From positions 186,001-250,000 of the forward strand of contig CAJNDS010002799.1 of the NCBI GenBank assembly GCA_905221605.1: a stretch of 64,000 nucleotides of DNA. Reading direction: 5' to 3'. Each line of letters begins with the position of its first letter. Positions within the stretch are counted from its first letter, which is position 1. Of the stretch, positions 32,815-45,520 are shown in pieces. This DNA comes from Symbiodinium natans. Lineage: Eukaryota; Sar; Dinophyceae; Suessiales; Symbiodiniaceae. A program made the position numbers and the translations under genes. Under the pieces are notes generated by a model. It did not search any database, was not told where the DNA came from, and was given only the letters and a program-made list of their open reading frames with translations.

Positions 32815-34727
32815 ATGGCTCGCGGTGCACTGTTGTCAAAGGCCGATGAGAAGCAAACTCCACTGCTTTCTCGCCTAGTCCCTCTATTCCAATCGCGCTT
32901 CTGTGCATGATGTGTGCATGCTTGAGCTTGTCCACTCAGAAGCCTTTGCGGCTTGGCGTTCGTCCATGTTTGTCCCAATTGTCCCATGCAAAGACAAAAT
33001 CATACAGGAGGCTGTTGGTCGCACTGAAGCGCATATGAAGGACCTTGTCGAAAACCATCCCGATGTCGTTTGACTCCGGAGCGACACGGGCTTGCGATGG
33101 TCTGAGAGTATGGATGTTCACCAGGTGCTGCTGGCCAGCGGCCTCCTTATTACCCTGAGGCAGTTGCGGGCAGTTGCGGGCAAGGGTGGAGTGCTGTACG
33201 GCAAGATGCTGTGTGCGCATGGCCGGCATGTGGGCATCTGTGAGCATTGTTGGCATGCATCGGCATGGGACACTGGTTCGGAGCAGGCTGCTGCCGAGAA
33301 GCGAGACCTTCGTGACGCCAAAGCTGCGCGGTGAGGCAGCCGCCACGATGGCAGCCGCCATGGTTGGAGCCCGAGAAAGAAGCGTTGTATGCTAGCCCGA
33401 CAACGGTTGCCGGTCGGTATGTGTGTGTGTGTGTTGGTGGAGGCAGCCGTGCGTGTTGCTGTCTGGCTGGCTGGCTGGCTGGCTGCGGGGGGTGGGGGTG
33501 TGGGTGTGCCGTGTGCGGGTGTGCGTGTATGTGCATGTTGCATGTGTGCCGCTGTTGTGTGTGTGTGTGTGTGTCGTCTCTTCAGCGTGCGGCTGGTGCG
33601 TGAGGTCGCGGCGAGCGTTGCGGCCCCAAACCCTGCTGTGGCAGAGGTCCCGAAGCAGCGGCCCCAGTGGCTGCGCACAGTTGACGAGGTTTGACAGCTT
33701 GACGAGTCGGTGACGGGGTCCCATGCGTTCAGGTTTTCCTTCTTTGGCCTGGGTGGCGGCATTCAGTCCGACATCTACAACCAGAACGACAACCCCATCA
33801 ACCCATACTCGCAGTTCAGCGAGATCGGCTCGGACAACGTTTACCAGGCCCGGAAACCCGATGAGGTCGACCGAAGGAAGAAGGACCTCGCCGCTGCCCT
33901 CACCCGCTTCGAGAACACCGATGTGTACATCAAGACCAAGCAGGCGCAGCAGCTGAAGTCCAACCTGCTGGAGGCCGCCAACATGAGGCAGGACCTGCGC
34001 CTCGCTTGCATTGGCCAAGGATTCCCAGAAAAGGGCACAAACTGGCTGCTTTCCACAGGTCTGCTCTAGACTTTGCATGCCCGAGCTTGAGCATTGCCCA
34101 TCCGGCGTACTTGGTACCTGAGGATCTACTTCTCCGGTGCGGAGGGCTCCCCCGCTTACCAGAAGGCCCGCGACTTCTCCCAAAAGATCGCCACCCTGGG
34201 CGTTGATGGCGAGCAGAAGCAGTGGGGCCTGGCGGCTCAGGACGGGGTGACGGTGCCGTGCTGCCTGCATAACTTGGAGGTTCATGAGTACCCTAAATAA
34301 GGGTATTGCCATAATTACCCTGCTTCTAACACTATTCATAAGTAGCCATGAACCTCCAAGTAGGATGCCGCAGCCTTTTTGCTTAAACAGCCGAGCTTTC
34401 TAGCTTTCTGTCTGCCACACGCTGTCATCGGAGAGAGGACTTCGCAGCAGCGACCAAGATCCTGAAAGAGCGGACTCGGCTGCACAGTTGTGTTTTTTTT
34501 TTCTCGATGTTCTTCGTGCAACTCATGCGACTCAATGTGCCGTTGGCTGCCGTTGACAGTTGTCTGCGAGCCTGCAATTCAAGCTAGACACCGCTCGAAT
34601 CGGCTGTGACATCTTGTGAGCCTTGACCCCCAAGCATGCAACGTTCAAGCTTCACGTCCGATGTTCAGCTCATGTTCAACCATGTTCATCCTCAATACGC
34701 AGGTGGAAGGATGTGGCCAAGTTCTGA
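32815..34727 (+). CDS. PsbQ-like thylakoid-lumen protein, array copy 2
   Basis: Eight exons give 219 residues: 32815-32841, 33125-33159, 33287-33362, 33605-33687, 33733-33996, 34123-34240, 34438-34469, 34703-34727. The exon sequence is almost the same as copies 1 and 3, including EIGSDNVY and [11 protein letters not shown]. Leader variants are MARGALLSK and [12 protein letters not shown]. The start is the conserved ATG 24 bases after a CAG acceptor. Introns 1, 2, 5, 7 begin GC, intron 3 GT and intron 6 GA; intron 4 is 45 bases and begins GG or GT depending on a one-base ambiguity. The repeat period to copy 3 is 2125 bases and flanks are near-identical, so the duplication looks recent. Confidence 0.8.
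34273..34360. mobile_element. Hairpin (MITE-like) element in intron 6, copy 2
   Basis: Same 88-base element as in copy 1, with perfect 14-base terminal inverted repeats and inner palindrome AGGGTATTGCC...AATTACCCT. The left flank reads TAA instead of TAG. Confidence 0.7.
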
Positions 34728-34939
34728 GAGATCTGGTTGTAAAAGGCTTGCATGAGCAAGCCTTTTTTAAGGCCTGACCAGATAAAAGATGTTCGTGTGC
34801 AACGATCTACTGGAATCTATCGTGGGCAAAGGCAATACACAACAAGCAAACACGAGGCTGAGGTGACTCAGCGGCGACTCGCTGCAGTTTTTGGCTACCT
34901 TTGCGCACCCTCCCAGACCTCTGCGGCTCTGTGACAGCC

Positions 34940-36917
34940 ATGGCTCGCGGTGCACTGTTGTCAAAGGCCGATGAGAAGCAAACTCCACTGCTTTCTCGCC
35001 TAGTCCCTCTATTCCAATCGCGCTTCTGTGCATGATGTGTGCATGCTTGAGCTTGTCCACTCAGAAGCCTTTGCGGCTTGGCGTTCGTCCATTTTTGTCC
35101 CAATTGTCCCATGCAAAGACAAAATCATACAGGAGGCTGTTGGTCGCACTGAAGCGCATATGAAGGACCTTGTCGAAAACCATCCCGATGTCGTTTGACT
35201 CCGGAGCGACACGGGCTTGCGATGGTCTGAGAGTATGGATGTTCACCAGGTGCTGCTGGCCAGCGGCCTCCTTATTTCCCTGAGGCAGTTGTGGACAAGT
35301 TGCAGCAGTTGCGGGCAGTTGCGGGCAGTTGCGGGCAGTTGCGGGCAGTTGCGGGCAGTTGCGGGCAAGGGTGGAGTGCTGTACGGCAAGATGCTGTGTG
35401 CGCATGGCCGGCATGTGGGCATCTGTGAGCATTGTTGGCATGCATCGGCATGGGACACTGGTTCGGAGCAGGCTGCTGCCGAGAAGCGAGACCTTCGTGA
35501 CGCCAAAGCTGCGCGGTGAGGCAGCCGCCACGATGGCAGCCGCCATGGTTGGAGCCCGAGAAAGAAGCGTTGTATGCTAGCCCGACAACGGTTGCCGGTC
35601 GGTATGTGTGTGTGTGTGTGTGTGTGTGGGTGTGTGGGTGTGGGTGTGGGTGTGGGTGTGGGTGTGTGGGTGGGGCAGCCTTGCGCGTGGCTGGCTGGCT
35701 GCGGGGGGTGGGGGTGTGGGTGTGCCGTGTGCGGGTGTGCGTGTATGTGCATGTTGCATGTTCGAGTGCCGCTGTTGTGTGTGTCCTCTCTTCAGCGTGT
35801 GGCTGGTGCGTGAGGTCGCGGCGAGCGTTGCGGCCCCAAACCCTGCTGTGGCAGAGGTCCCGAAGCAGCGGCCCCAGTGGCTGCGCACAGTTGACGAGGT
35901 TTGACAGCTTGACGAGTCGGTGACGGGGGTCCCATGCGTTCAGGTTTTCCTTCTTTGGCCTGGGTGGCGGCATTCAGTCCGACATCTACAACCAGAACGA
36001 CAACCCCATCAACCCATACTCGCAGTTCAGCGAGATCGGCTCGGACAACGTTTACCAGGCCCGGAAACCCGATGAGGTCGACCGAAGGAAGAAGGACCTC
36101 GCCGCTGCCCTCACCCGCTTCGAGAACACCGATGTGTACATCAAGACCAAGCAGGCGCAGCAGCTGAAGTCCAACCTGCTGGAGGCCGCCAACATGAGGC
36201 AGGACCTGCGCCTCGCTTGCATTGGCCAAGGATCCCAGAAAAGGGCACAAACTGGCTGCTTTCCACAGGTCTGCTCTAGACTTTGCATGCCCGAGCTTGA
36301 GCATTGCCCATCCGGCGTACTTGGTACCTGAGGATCTACTTCTCCGGTGCGGAGGGCTCCCCCGCTTACCAGAAGGCCCGCGACTTCTCCCAAAAGATCG
36401 CCACCCTGGGCGTTGATGGCGAGCAGAAGCAGTGGGGCCTGGCGGCTCAGGACGCGGTGACGGTGCCGTGCTGCCTGCATAGCTTGGAGGTTCACGAGTA
36501 CCCTTATTGCCATAATTACCCTACTTCAAACCCTTATTCATAAGTAGCCATGAACCTCCAAGTAGGATGCCGCAGGGGCCTTCAGGGTTTGCCTGCGTTT
36601 GCCTGCGTTTGCTTGCGTTTGCTTGCCTGCTTAAACAGCCGAGCTTTCTGTCTGCCACACGCTGTCATCGGAGAGAGGACTTCGCAGCAGCGACCAAGAT
36701 CCTGAAAGAGCGGACTCGGCTGCACAGTTGTGTTTTGTTTTTTCTCGATGTTCTTTGTGCAACTCATGCCGCTGGATGCCGTTGACAACTGTCTGCGAGC
36801 GTACGCAGTCAAGAACGTAACATCGACACTGCTCGAATCGGCTGTGACATCTTGTGGGCCTTTCTCAATGCGATTCAATGCGCAAGTAAAAGGTGGAAGG
36901 ATGTGGCCAAGTTCTGA
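34940..36917 (+). CDS. PsbQ-like thylakoid-lumen protein, array copy 3
   Basis: Eight exons give 219 residues: 34940-34966, 35250-35284, 35472-35547, 35815-35897, 35944-36207, 36333-36450, 36678-36709, 36893-36917. Leader is [21 protein letters not shown]; the mature protein matches copies 1-2. Intron 2 holds an expanded 10-base repeat (unit GCAGTTGCGG, about seven copies near 35308-35369) that is shorter in copies 1 and 2. Intron 6 carries the hairpin element. The region after the stop diverges at about 36963, marking the right edge of the first array block. Confidence 0.8.
35308..35369 (+). repeat. GCAGTTGCGG ten-base tandem repeat in intron 2 of copy 3
   Basis: About seven near-perfect units directly downstream of the exon 2 donor. 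Copies 1 and 2 have only two to four units, so the array differs in length between otherwise near-identical genes. Confidence 0.85.
36483..36562. mobile_element. Hairpin (MITE-like) element in intron 6, copy 3
   Basis: An 80-base version of the element; the left arm has one mismatch (TTCACG) and the interior is 8 bases shorter than in copies 1-2. Confidence 0.65.
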
Positions 36918-37473
36918 GAGATCTGGTTGTAAAAGGCTTGCACGAGCAAGCCTTTTTTAAGGCTGACAGAGACGTTTGGAGAGCGCAGAAGGGAAAACAA
37001 CTGTCGACTCCTCCTCAGCTGTAGCCCACTGTAGCCCACTCTTGCCCACTCTTGCCACCAGGTCTTTAAGGCTCGCGTGGATTCTGTTTTCTGAGCGGCT
37101 CTGCAGCAGCCCAGCAGGTGCGATGGTAAATGTAGCTTCGTTCGACGCAGGCAACCGGTTCTCAAAACACAATTTGTCGGACACCGATGTACTTCAGAGT
37201 GGATGGGAAGGATACGTGCAAGCAGACTTAACTTGAAATGGCCGCTTTGTGAAGCTGGCCTCATCAGATGTGATGTCCTCCTGGCTGGCTGGAAATGGCT
37301 GCAGCTTCACCCTACGCCATCGCCCACTATCATGCTCTGCGAAAGGCAAAGTTCCTCTCGTGACCTTGCGGCAAGAGTGGAGGCAAACATCAGCTGCTTG
37401 AGACTGACATGCTCGTGCCACTTCATACCTCTACTGTGCATCGTACTGCGCATCAAGGCGACATGTGCTGCAG

Positions 37474-37569
37474 GGCATCAATGATGCCGAAAAAGCCATT
37501 GTAGCCGATGCCGACAAAGGCAGAGCGGCTGAGGCGTCGGAACGCGAGGCGCGAGAAGACACCAAATAG
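37474..37569 (+). CDS. Possible terminal exon of an unidentified gene
   Basis: After a CTGCAG acceptor, 31 codons read GINDAEKAIVADADKG then a charged Ala/Glu/Arg stretch ending REDTK and TAG. Composition is protein-like and helical. Upstream exons were not identified, and the rest of 36963-37470 shows nothing definite. Confidence 0.35.
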   Translation, partial: GINDAEKAIVADADKGRAAEASEREAREDTK

Positions 37570-37835
37570 CCTTAGTTCACTAACCCTGAATTCAGTTTCA
37601 CCAGCCTTGACCCCCAAGCAGCAAGAACGTAGAGAATCGTAATCATGCAGGATCGTAAGCTAGAAGAGGGTCGCAACACTCGATTTCAGGCTCGAAAACT
37701 TGTGAAGTCTTCATCTTTGTCTCAAGCCCTTCATGGGGAAGAGCGTCCAGAGCTCGAGCTTCAGGGTATATCCATGTGGGTTTGTGTTTTTTGGGGGGGC
37801 TCAGGTTTAAGAAGGGCACACGGGTTGCACACCCG

Positions 37836-38010
37836 CGAAACATACCCCGTAACATACCCCGAAACATACCCTCGAAACATACCCCGTCACATACCCCCGA
37901 AATTGCAGGCAAAGTAGCTCATGATGCCGCGAAACAGACCCGAAACATACCCCCGAAACATACCCCGAAACATACCTCGAAACATACCCCCGCGAAACAT
38001 ACCCCGACCC
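37836..38010. repeat. CGAAACATACCC minisatellite
   Basis: About a dozen copies of a 12- to 13-base unit CGAAACATACCC(C), with variants (GTAACATACCC, GTCACATACCC), interrupted at 37902-37935 by unrelated sequence. On the minus strand the unit reads GGTATGTTTCGG and gives a spurious open frame. Nothing coding is seen from 38010 to 38700; a G-run lies at 38387-38404. Confidence 0.9.
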
Positions 38011-38727
38011 CAACACGTGTCGCGCGCGTCCCCATTAAAATACCAACCCATGTATGTCCCCACGGACAATAAACAGCTAGGCCTGAAGCTTGGTTTCGTC
38101 GAGGACCGGCATCTGGCAGAATGTTGTCGGTCTAGCTTCGGTTGCAGCGCTTGGTAGCAGCTTTACGCCCCCTCCATGGACATTCGCAGAGCCAAGGCTT
38201 CATGATGTGTTGCAAACTCTGCGTGCAACGGTGTTTTGACACGAGACCTTGATGTTGGTTCTTGGGGTCAAGGGACGGCCGGGCTTTAAAAAAATACTGT
38301 AGGGTTCGGTCTCTTTTAGGGTGATCCCTCCTGCCTTTCCGGTCCCGTGGCCCGTGCTGGGAGGCACTTCCTGCGGACAGAACCGGGGGGGGGGGGGGGG
38401 GGGGCGCGACAACGGAGATCCCAGAAAAGGAGACAAGAAGGGCGACCGCAAGAACTCAAATTCGTGGAGGTCGAGGAAGAAGACGAGAGGCACGAACAAA
38501 TAGAATCGCGAAGGGGGACAAAATGCGCTGTCATCTGGGACGCGTCTCAGACTCACTTGTCAACAGGAGGAAGTTCGACCCCTTGCAATCCGTTTTCTGG
38601 GTTTGAAGTCTACAGCTTTAGGGTCTGACTTTGTTGCCCTGGCCAGGTGCAAGCTGCAGCACTGAAAGTAAGAGCTGACACATGTGCTGCGCTGAGAACT
38701 GGGCTCGCACGCTAGCAATGCCATGCG

Positions 38728-38905
38728 ATGCGTATTTTGCAAGACATGGCGGACCGGTGGTTAGTTCCATGTCTGTTTGCCTTCATGTATGGGCTGTTTG
38801 TGGCGCAGCGCGAAGGCATGGAAGTCGTCAAGATGTGTGAGAAGTGCAACGTCCAGGTGGATGATATGCTCCGGCAGATCGGCCAGTGTCTTCGACGACT
38901 GCAGC
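38728..38905 (+). CDS. Possible exon, unidentified
   Basis: A protein-like stretch reads DRWLVPCLFAFMYGLFVAQREG then MCEKCNVQVDDMLRQIGQCL, a hydrophobic segment followed by a Cys-containing helix. No family is recognised and splice sites are uncertain. Confidence 0.3.
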
Positions 38906-39251
38906 ATGCCAGACTCTTCGCAAGCATTTGGCAAGCAGCCCACAGCACACGTGGCTGTACGGTACCTGCATGGGTTTTCGTCTTTGGGGGCCCAGGATAT
39001 GCTCAGTTTGCAGATCTCAAGGCTGGCTTCAAGATCAATTGGGCCAAGCTCGCAGTTTGACGGTTCAGCCACTCAGCCCCTGCCTGTGTGGAGGTCTGCC
39101 ACCAGCGTCTATATTTGCGATCAGATGCTCCTCCCGAGGACGGCTGTTCTGCTTCGGTAGGTGTGCCAGTTGAGAAAGCTGTGAGAATTAAGAGGGTCTA
39201 CCGGCCCCATACACAGCCAGCACTTCACTAACCTCGGAGATCTCGGAGGAG

Positions 39252-40660
39252 ATGGCAGGTGATGCTGCGCAGAAGGCTTTGGAAGATCAGCGTGTGTGCA
39301 TCAGCGACTTGTCCCGAGAAGTTCTTAGCAAGCTTCTTTGAGCAGTTGACCTTGGTGGTCAGGATTGGTATCTCATCGGGTTTTGCCACAGACATCCGAG
39401 GTGAGGCGAGGAACGAGCTCCTAAACCTGGAGGGCGAATGCCGACGAGCCTTAGAGATGATTGGACAGCCACGAACCCAGAGGGATCTTGGGATCATTCG
39501 AGATGCAAGATGCCTTGAGCGCTTCGCTGTGCCGAGGCTGAGACTCGAGCTCTCCAAGGCCGAGAGTAGTCTGTAAACTCAACCCCAACCCACGCGGGTG
39601 CCAGACCGGGCAACAGCCGCAAAGATCCCCAAAGGAGAGAGAGAGAGAGAGAGATATATATATATATATATACACATGTACATACATATATGCATATATG
39701 TATATATGCACATATATATATATGGTAACCCCCCAGAATAGGGTTTGACATATATATATATATAGGTATAGCATTTTTCAAGATTGTAACAAGCCACTCC
39801 AACACGCACATGAACCCTATGCCATGCAGTTGGGCCAGAAATCAGTTCTCTACTGTTCACAGGAGGGTGCTTCTCAGCGACATGCTTCAGAGCGCTGTCG
39901 TGCAGTAGTGGCTGTTCTTCTGTCAGTCTCTGCGGAGCCTGGTGAAGGCCGCATGGGACATGTTTACCTTCATGTGCTTCATAAAATGGCAGTTTTAGAG
40001 CCATAGAGGCCGTGTGCACAGCGTTTCGTAGCCTTGTGCCAGATGTCGATGTTCCAGAGCCGCGGAATGCGGAGCTGGGGCAGCGTGCGGAAATGCTACT
40101 TGCCGCTGCAGCCGAGCTTGCCACTCGCTGTGCGCAACTTGGGACAAGTTCCCCAACAGCCCATGTATGTAACATGGACGCAACATCGTGGGCTGAGGCG
40201 GTGTAGCTGTGCAGACCACAGAGGAGCGGTGCCGGCGAGCTAGACAGCGGTCAGAGCTACTTCTTGAGCGAAGGCAAGGCAGTACGAGTTTACAGGTGCT
40301 CAACTGCAGTTGTGCGTTGTAGTGGAAGGCTCATGGACACCGAAAAGGCCGCGAAGCAGTTGCGAGAACAAGCTTCGGAGGTGGTTCCAATGCACAACTC
40401 GCCCAGCAACAGTGAGTGTGCCTGCGCTGCAGGTGGACATCACCATAGCAGTGGCAGAGAGATCTTTGGCAAGGAGTGCGAAGCGCTGTATCGGCAAAGA
40501 GAATCTGGCCAAGGCCAGATTTCCTGCCTTTTTAGCCTCAAAATTATGTCGGTCTTCTACCCTCGACTCCGAAACCCGCAACCTGGAAACCTTAGCCCTC
40601 TTTGAGTTTTGGCAGGTGGCAAGGATCGATGACACAAGGATGGCTGAGTTTCTTTAGGCG
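39252..40660 (+). CDS. Exons of an unidentified coiled-coil protein
   Basis: Several charged helical segments on the plus strand sit behind AG acceptors: 39259-39340 (GDAAQKALEDQRVCISDL), 39400-39576 (GEARNELLNLEGECRRALEM... RLRLELSKAE, ending TAA), 40035-40145 (VPDVDVPEPRNAELGQRAEM...), 40216-40280 (TTEERCRRARQRSELLLERR), 40330-40390 (GRLMDTEKAAKQLREQASE), 40433-40490 (VDITIAVAERSLARSAK), and 40616-40656 (ARIDDTRMAEFL then TAG). Heptad-like spacing suggests a coiled coil. Whether these form one gene is uncertain; the TAA after the second segment argues for two genes or for an intron at that point. Confidence 0.35.
39641..39770. repeat. GA and TA microsatellites
   Basis: A GA run (39637-39653) merges into TA runs and ATATGTATA-type sequence to about 39765. 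It is the source of Tyr/Ile-rich minus-strand frames that are not genes. Confidence 0.9.
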
Positions 40661-40889
40661 ATTAGAGGTTTTAATCAACTGGCAGCAAGGAGTGCGTTGG
40701 AAAACCTGCGGCAGACACGGCAGGCTCGCCAAGATTGCTACGGTAGCTGAGGATGGTTTGTTGGAGTCCATTCCTTTCTACTCAGAGCTGTTTGCAGGAA
40801 AGGAAGTATGGAGCAAAGAGTCAATTTTGAAGCGTTTGCATGCTGTCACAGGCTCTAAAAATGCACATTCAGAACAAGTTTAAGATGCA

Positions 40890-43370
40890 GAACATCGACG
40901 CGCCCTGTCCTCGATGGCACGCGCAATCGGGCCTGGTGCAGTCGCATCAGTGTGGCGTAGCATGGCATTTTGCTTGGCTGAGGTCTTGTCGAAAGGCCCT
41001 GGCCTGATCTGATTTGATGAGAGGAAAGTAACATGCAATGACAGCATGACATCTTCTCTTTTCTCAATGTAAGGGGGTTGTCGCCCCAATAACAAGAAGA
41101 TAAACGAGACAACGAAAATTCGACCTAGAGGATCAATCACAAGTACGAAGAAATACGAAACACCATTTTTTCTAAGTGGAGGCCAAGTCCAGTTGGGCGC
41201 ATGTGCGCGGGTGTGAGCCTCGGAAAGTTCCCCAACCCGCACCCCCCCACCCGTCCTAGACGCTGATGCAGAATGAGCTTGGGAACGCTCATACTGCGCC
41301 CCTCCACAAGAAAAAGTCGGAGTCCGTTTCTTTTTTTAACGGGGCTGATGTGCGCCGGTAGGGTGTCCCCCCCACCCCGCAAAATCTACCCAGGAGCGAG
41401 AATTCGGTCGGGGAGCTCAAAAAAGACTCCTTCCGGAGGGCGTGTCTGGACTCGGATCTTGGCTTCGGGAGGGTCGGCAAGGAACTTTTGTGTTTTTCTC
41501 GCCCACTGCGTTCACCCTGTTTTTTTCCGCATATTCTTGCTCTTTATCCTTCTTTTGGGGTAGCAAAAAAGTTAACTCAACTCGCATTTTTCAATTTCCG
41601 GCTTTATTATGTTCTTCACGTGACTCCCCTAATGGATAGTATTCACCAAATCAAACTAAATCAAACTGTACCTTTAATCTTCACAGCAAACATGATCAAT
41701 GATGCCAATATACTGTACGGTTAACTTACGGCTAGGGGCTTGTTTTCGGAGCCCCCGGATCAGGTCCCGACTGGCAGATGTTTTCTGGAAAAAGCAGAAA
41801 CCCATGGTGGTGTTAGGGAGGATGGTGTTGGGGACAGTTCAATGTTCTTGGGAGGTGTACGCAAACATCCAACACGCCGCCCCAGGGCCGGCAGACACTA
41901 TTTCAAGACCAATTTGAGGTCACCTCCCAGTCGGCCAGCTCCGTGGAGACCCGCCCCGCGTCCGCCTGCCAGCGGTCCATGTCCGCAGGCGCAGGCGGGA
42001 GAGGATGAGGGATTACGAGGGGGACAGCTGCCAAGCGCCAGGGGACTTCTGAAGGCCGTGAGCAGTGATTCGACACTTGGCTCGTCGTGCAGAGCTGTCG
42101 AGCCCTGTCGAAGGTCCGAGGAGACCAGTGGATGATGGCTTCGAGAAAGGAAGGCGGCGGCGTGTTTTGCTCTTGCAGCTGCATTGGACGAACATGCTGC
42201 GACTGGTGGCTTGCAGGGGTTTGCCCCGGCTGTCCTCTACAGACTCGGCATGTGGCCTTGCGACGGAAGCTGACTCCATGCCGGCTGCCACCAGGCTGGC
42301 TGTCAGAAATTTACTCGCACATGAGATTCTAAGATAGAAGTCTTGGACAAGCTTCAAGAACCATGCAGGCTTAACCGCCCAAAGTCCGCGGCAACCTACA
42401 AAGTGAGAGCAGATCAGTACTGATGTGCACACCACCTCAGATGGTGTAGTCTGTAACGTAGCTGCACAGTGACATCACAGAGACAATGAAACACATCAGA
42501 CCTCTCCAATATCTGCGCGACTTCGCTGCACGCGGCTGCAGCTGTATCATTTTGTTCCCATACCTCAAGCTCAACCGGAGCTGTCAAGAGGTTGTCTGTG
42601 CCACTGCATCATCGTTCCCTCGGCCTTGAGATTGAATATTTCTTCCAGGTGCAGGACATGGCAACGGCGCCATGCAGGACATGGCAACAGCACCATGCAA
42701 ACCGCCAGAAGGAGAGATAGAGGAAAGCATTTGAAAGCATACGTCTCTCGCATCGGAGTGCGTGAAGTCGAGAGGGAAGATGTCTGGTGACAAGCAGTGT
42801 CTCACCTCCACCACAATCTCCTGGAATTTGGCTTCCATCCAATCCTCCCCCCCCCCCCCCCCAAAAAATCAAAAGCAAAACGAAAAGACGAGTTTTTATC
42901 GAATACTTTTAGTCCGTCGCCTCTGCCGAATCCAGGCTAGGATGGGCGCTTCAAGCCAGGATCTGCGATGGTCAAACCATGGCAGAGTTTGGCCCAAAGG
43001 CCCGGAGTCCAAAGGACACGGAGAGCAAAACGACTTCTCGAGTGTAGGAGCCGAGTTCGCTAAGCGGCGCCTCATCTTCGCTAAGCTCCCTTTTATTAGT
43101 GTGATTTTTTATAGTTATATATTAATATGCGTTATACCCTAGATATTGTTAAAGCTATTATGTTATTATTATTATTATCATTATTTTTGTCCTGTGCAGT
43201 CTCGCAGCCATTTGATGGTTTCGAGAGCACTCAGAAACTCCTCGAGCTTCCCGGTTTGCAGAATCGTGGGCATGGGAAGGGGCACGACCTCCTTCGGGGG
43301 CTGACTGGCCCTCGGCAGCGATTGTGAGGCAGAGCTGGATGCGGCATACCCTGTGGCCAAGCATGCGGGA
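40890..43370. other. Stretch without a confident gene
   Basis: No recognisable product. A minus-strand fragment at about 42838-42780 (MEAKFQEIVVEVRHCLSPD) looks mildly protein-like. A C-run lies at 42846-42862. Just before the PPR gene (43080-43190) the sequence is AT-rich with TTATTATTATT. Confidence 0.35.
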
Positions 43371-43375
43371 CTGGA

Positions 43376-45488
43376 ATGCAGAGTTATGGCAGTTATGTCC
43401 AAACTGGCCGATGCCGGTCTAGAAAGCGCGCAGCCAGTGGACGCTTCGTTGAGGACTTGAACGTCTGCCATGTGAATGCTCCGAGCCAGGTCGCGCAGTC
43501 GCGCGGCAACCTCGCCTCTGGCCGTGCCACTAGACGCTGGGAGCGGAGTCTCACATCCCTGACTCAGCTGGAATCGAATGACTCCCGAGAGACTCACCTC
43601 CTGAAGTTGAAGCGCTACAGCACTGCCATCACATCATGCGGTGCAGCATGGAGTCACGCAGCACAACTGTTCAGGAGAATCCTTTTGCGTCACCTTCAGC
43701 TGGACATTATGGCATGTAGCCAAATCGCCACTTGCTGCCAAAGAGCCTTCGTGTGGCGCCGAGCCTTGGTTTGCTTGAGGCTAATAGCTTTAGCAGGCTT
43801 GCGGGAAGACATCGTGGCCTACAACTCTGCGCTGGGTCGAAGTGTACAGTGGCAGGTTTCGATGGCCCTCTTCACAGAGACTGAGCGCCGCCGGCTGCGG
43901 CAAGATGCTTATTCCCTCAGTGCTGCTCTTAGAAGTCTTAGTTCCAACTTTCCAGAGTGGCGCTTGGCCTCCAGTCTTCAGGAGCATGCAAGAGCAGCGT
44001 CATTGAGAGCCAACACTGTTTGCAAGAACTCAGCACTACATGCGATGGCCGAGTCCTCGCAATGGCGATGGTGCTCTCAAGTCTTGCATGACTCGGTTGA
44101 CCAACGCTATGTCGTCGACGCCGTGTCGTTGACCTCAGCCGTTCAAGCTTGTGGCAAGGCAGCTGTTTGGAAGCAAGCTTTAAACATTTTGCAATCTGCT
44201 GTGGGCCAGCTTGGCCAGATTTGTCGAGATGTGATTATGTACAACGCCAGCATCAGCAGTCTTGCAGCTGGCGGGCACTGGCACGCGGCTTTGTCCCTGT
44301 TCCTTGAGATCAAGGCCGGGCGGATGCAGCCAGATGCAACCACATGCACGTCAGTCGTCACCAGCTGCAAGCAGGCAAAGCAGGCAGGCGTGTGGGTGCA
44401 GGCGATTTTCACATACGCGAATGCTCGATCGCGCGCGGTTTGTGCAACGAATTTAGCGAAAGCAAAGGCTTCCGAGGCCGGCTCGGCCAGCTCGGCCAGC
44501 TCCGCAGTGACGGCAGTCCTTGCGGTTTGTGAGCAGGCCAAGCAATGGCAACAGGCCGTGGTGTTGTTGACGGAGGCGGCGCTCATGAGGGCCTCTCTTG
44601 ACGTTCTCTTCGTCAACGTGGCGATCAGCACTTGTGACAGGGTGTCAATGTTTCATCGAGCCTTACTATTGCTGGATGCCTGTGGTGATTGGCTTGTGCA
44701 GCCAGACGTTGTCAGCTACAACACAGCAATCTCGTCTTTAGGCAAGGCAGCTCGCTGGCAGCAAGTGGTACAACGGCTTGGCATCATGTTTTCAAAGCAG
44801 CTCCTGCCAGATGCCATCACCTGCGCTTCGCTGATCAGTGCATCTGAACCAGCCCGTTGGCAGCACGCTCTGGCCATGACACAGCTGGGGTGCCTCAATG
44901 TACAAGCTGACATCATACTCTTCAACTCAGCCATGAGTGCCGTTGAAAAGATGCGTGAGTGGTGCAATGCCTTAGGGCTACAAGAGGAGGCGTTCAGAGT
45001 TGGCATCCGATGTGATGAATTTACATACTCGGCTGCCACAAGTGCCTGTGCTGTTGCCGCAGTTTGGACGCGTGCGCTCGCGATGGTAGGTGACAGCATG
45101 TCCGTGCACGCCGTACATGCTTGCAACGCAGCAATCACTTCCTGTGAGCCGACATCGAGATGGCAGCTTGGTGCTGGCATTCTACAAGACGCCGCTGCGC
45201 ACAATCTGGCAGCAGACTGCGTCACCTTCAACAGCGCTGTGAGATGCTATCGATGGGCTGGAATGTGGCAGTGGGCCTGTCACTTGTTGATGGATGGTGC
45301 TCGCATGCGAGTCTCCACGGTTGCAACGTGCAGCGATGCGGTCGAATCGTGCGAGGTAGCCCAAAGCTTGGAGGCGGCTCGCTCGGCTCGCAGCACGCTG
45401 AGAAGGATTGAGACTTTTGGATTGAGACTGCTGAGACCTCTGGCCTTCTCATGCTCCGCCGTGAGTCAAAAAGCCAGCCGTCGGAATT

Positions 45489-45520
<32 letters not shown>

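Noticed and set aside
37836-38010. CRISPR-like array
   Set aside because: Units are directly adjacent, 12-13 bases long, without spacers, in a eukaryotic setting.
37807-38069. Minus-strand Gly/Val/Arg/Tyr/Ser repeat protein
   Set aside because: Comes from the CGAAACATACCC minisatellite.
39451-40175. Tyr/Ile-rich minus-strand proteins near 39.7 kb
   Set aside because: Generated by TA microsatellites.
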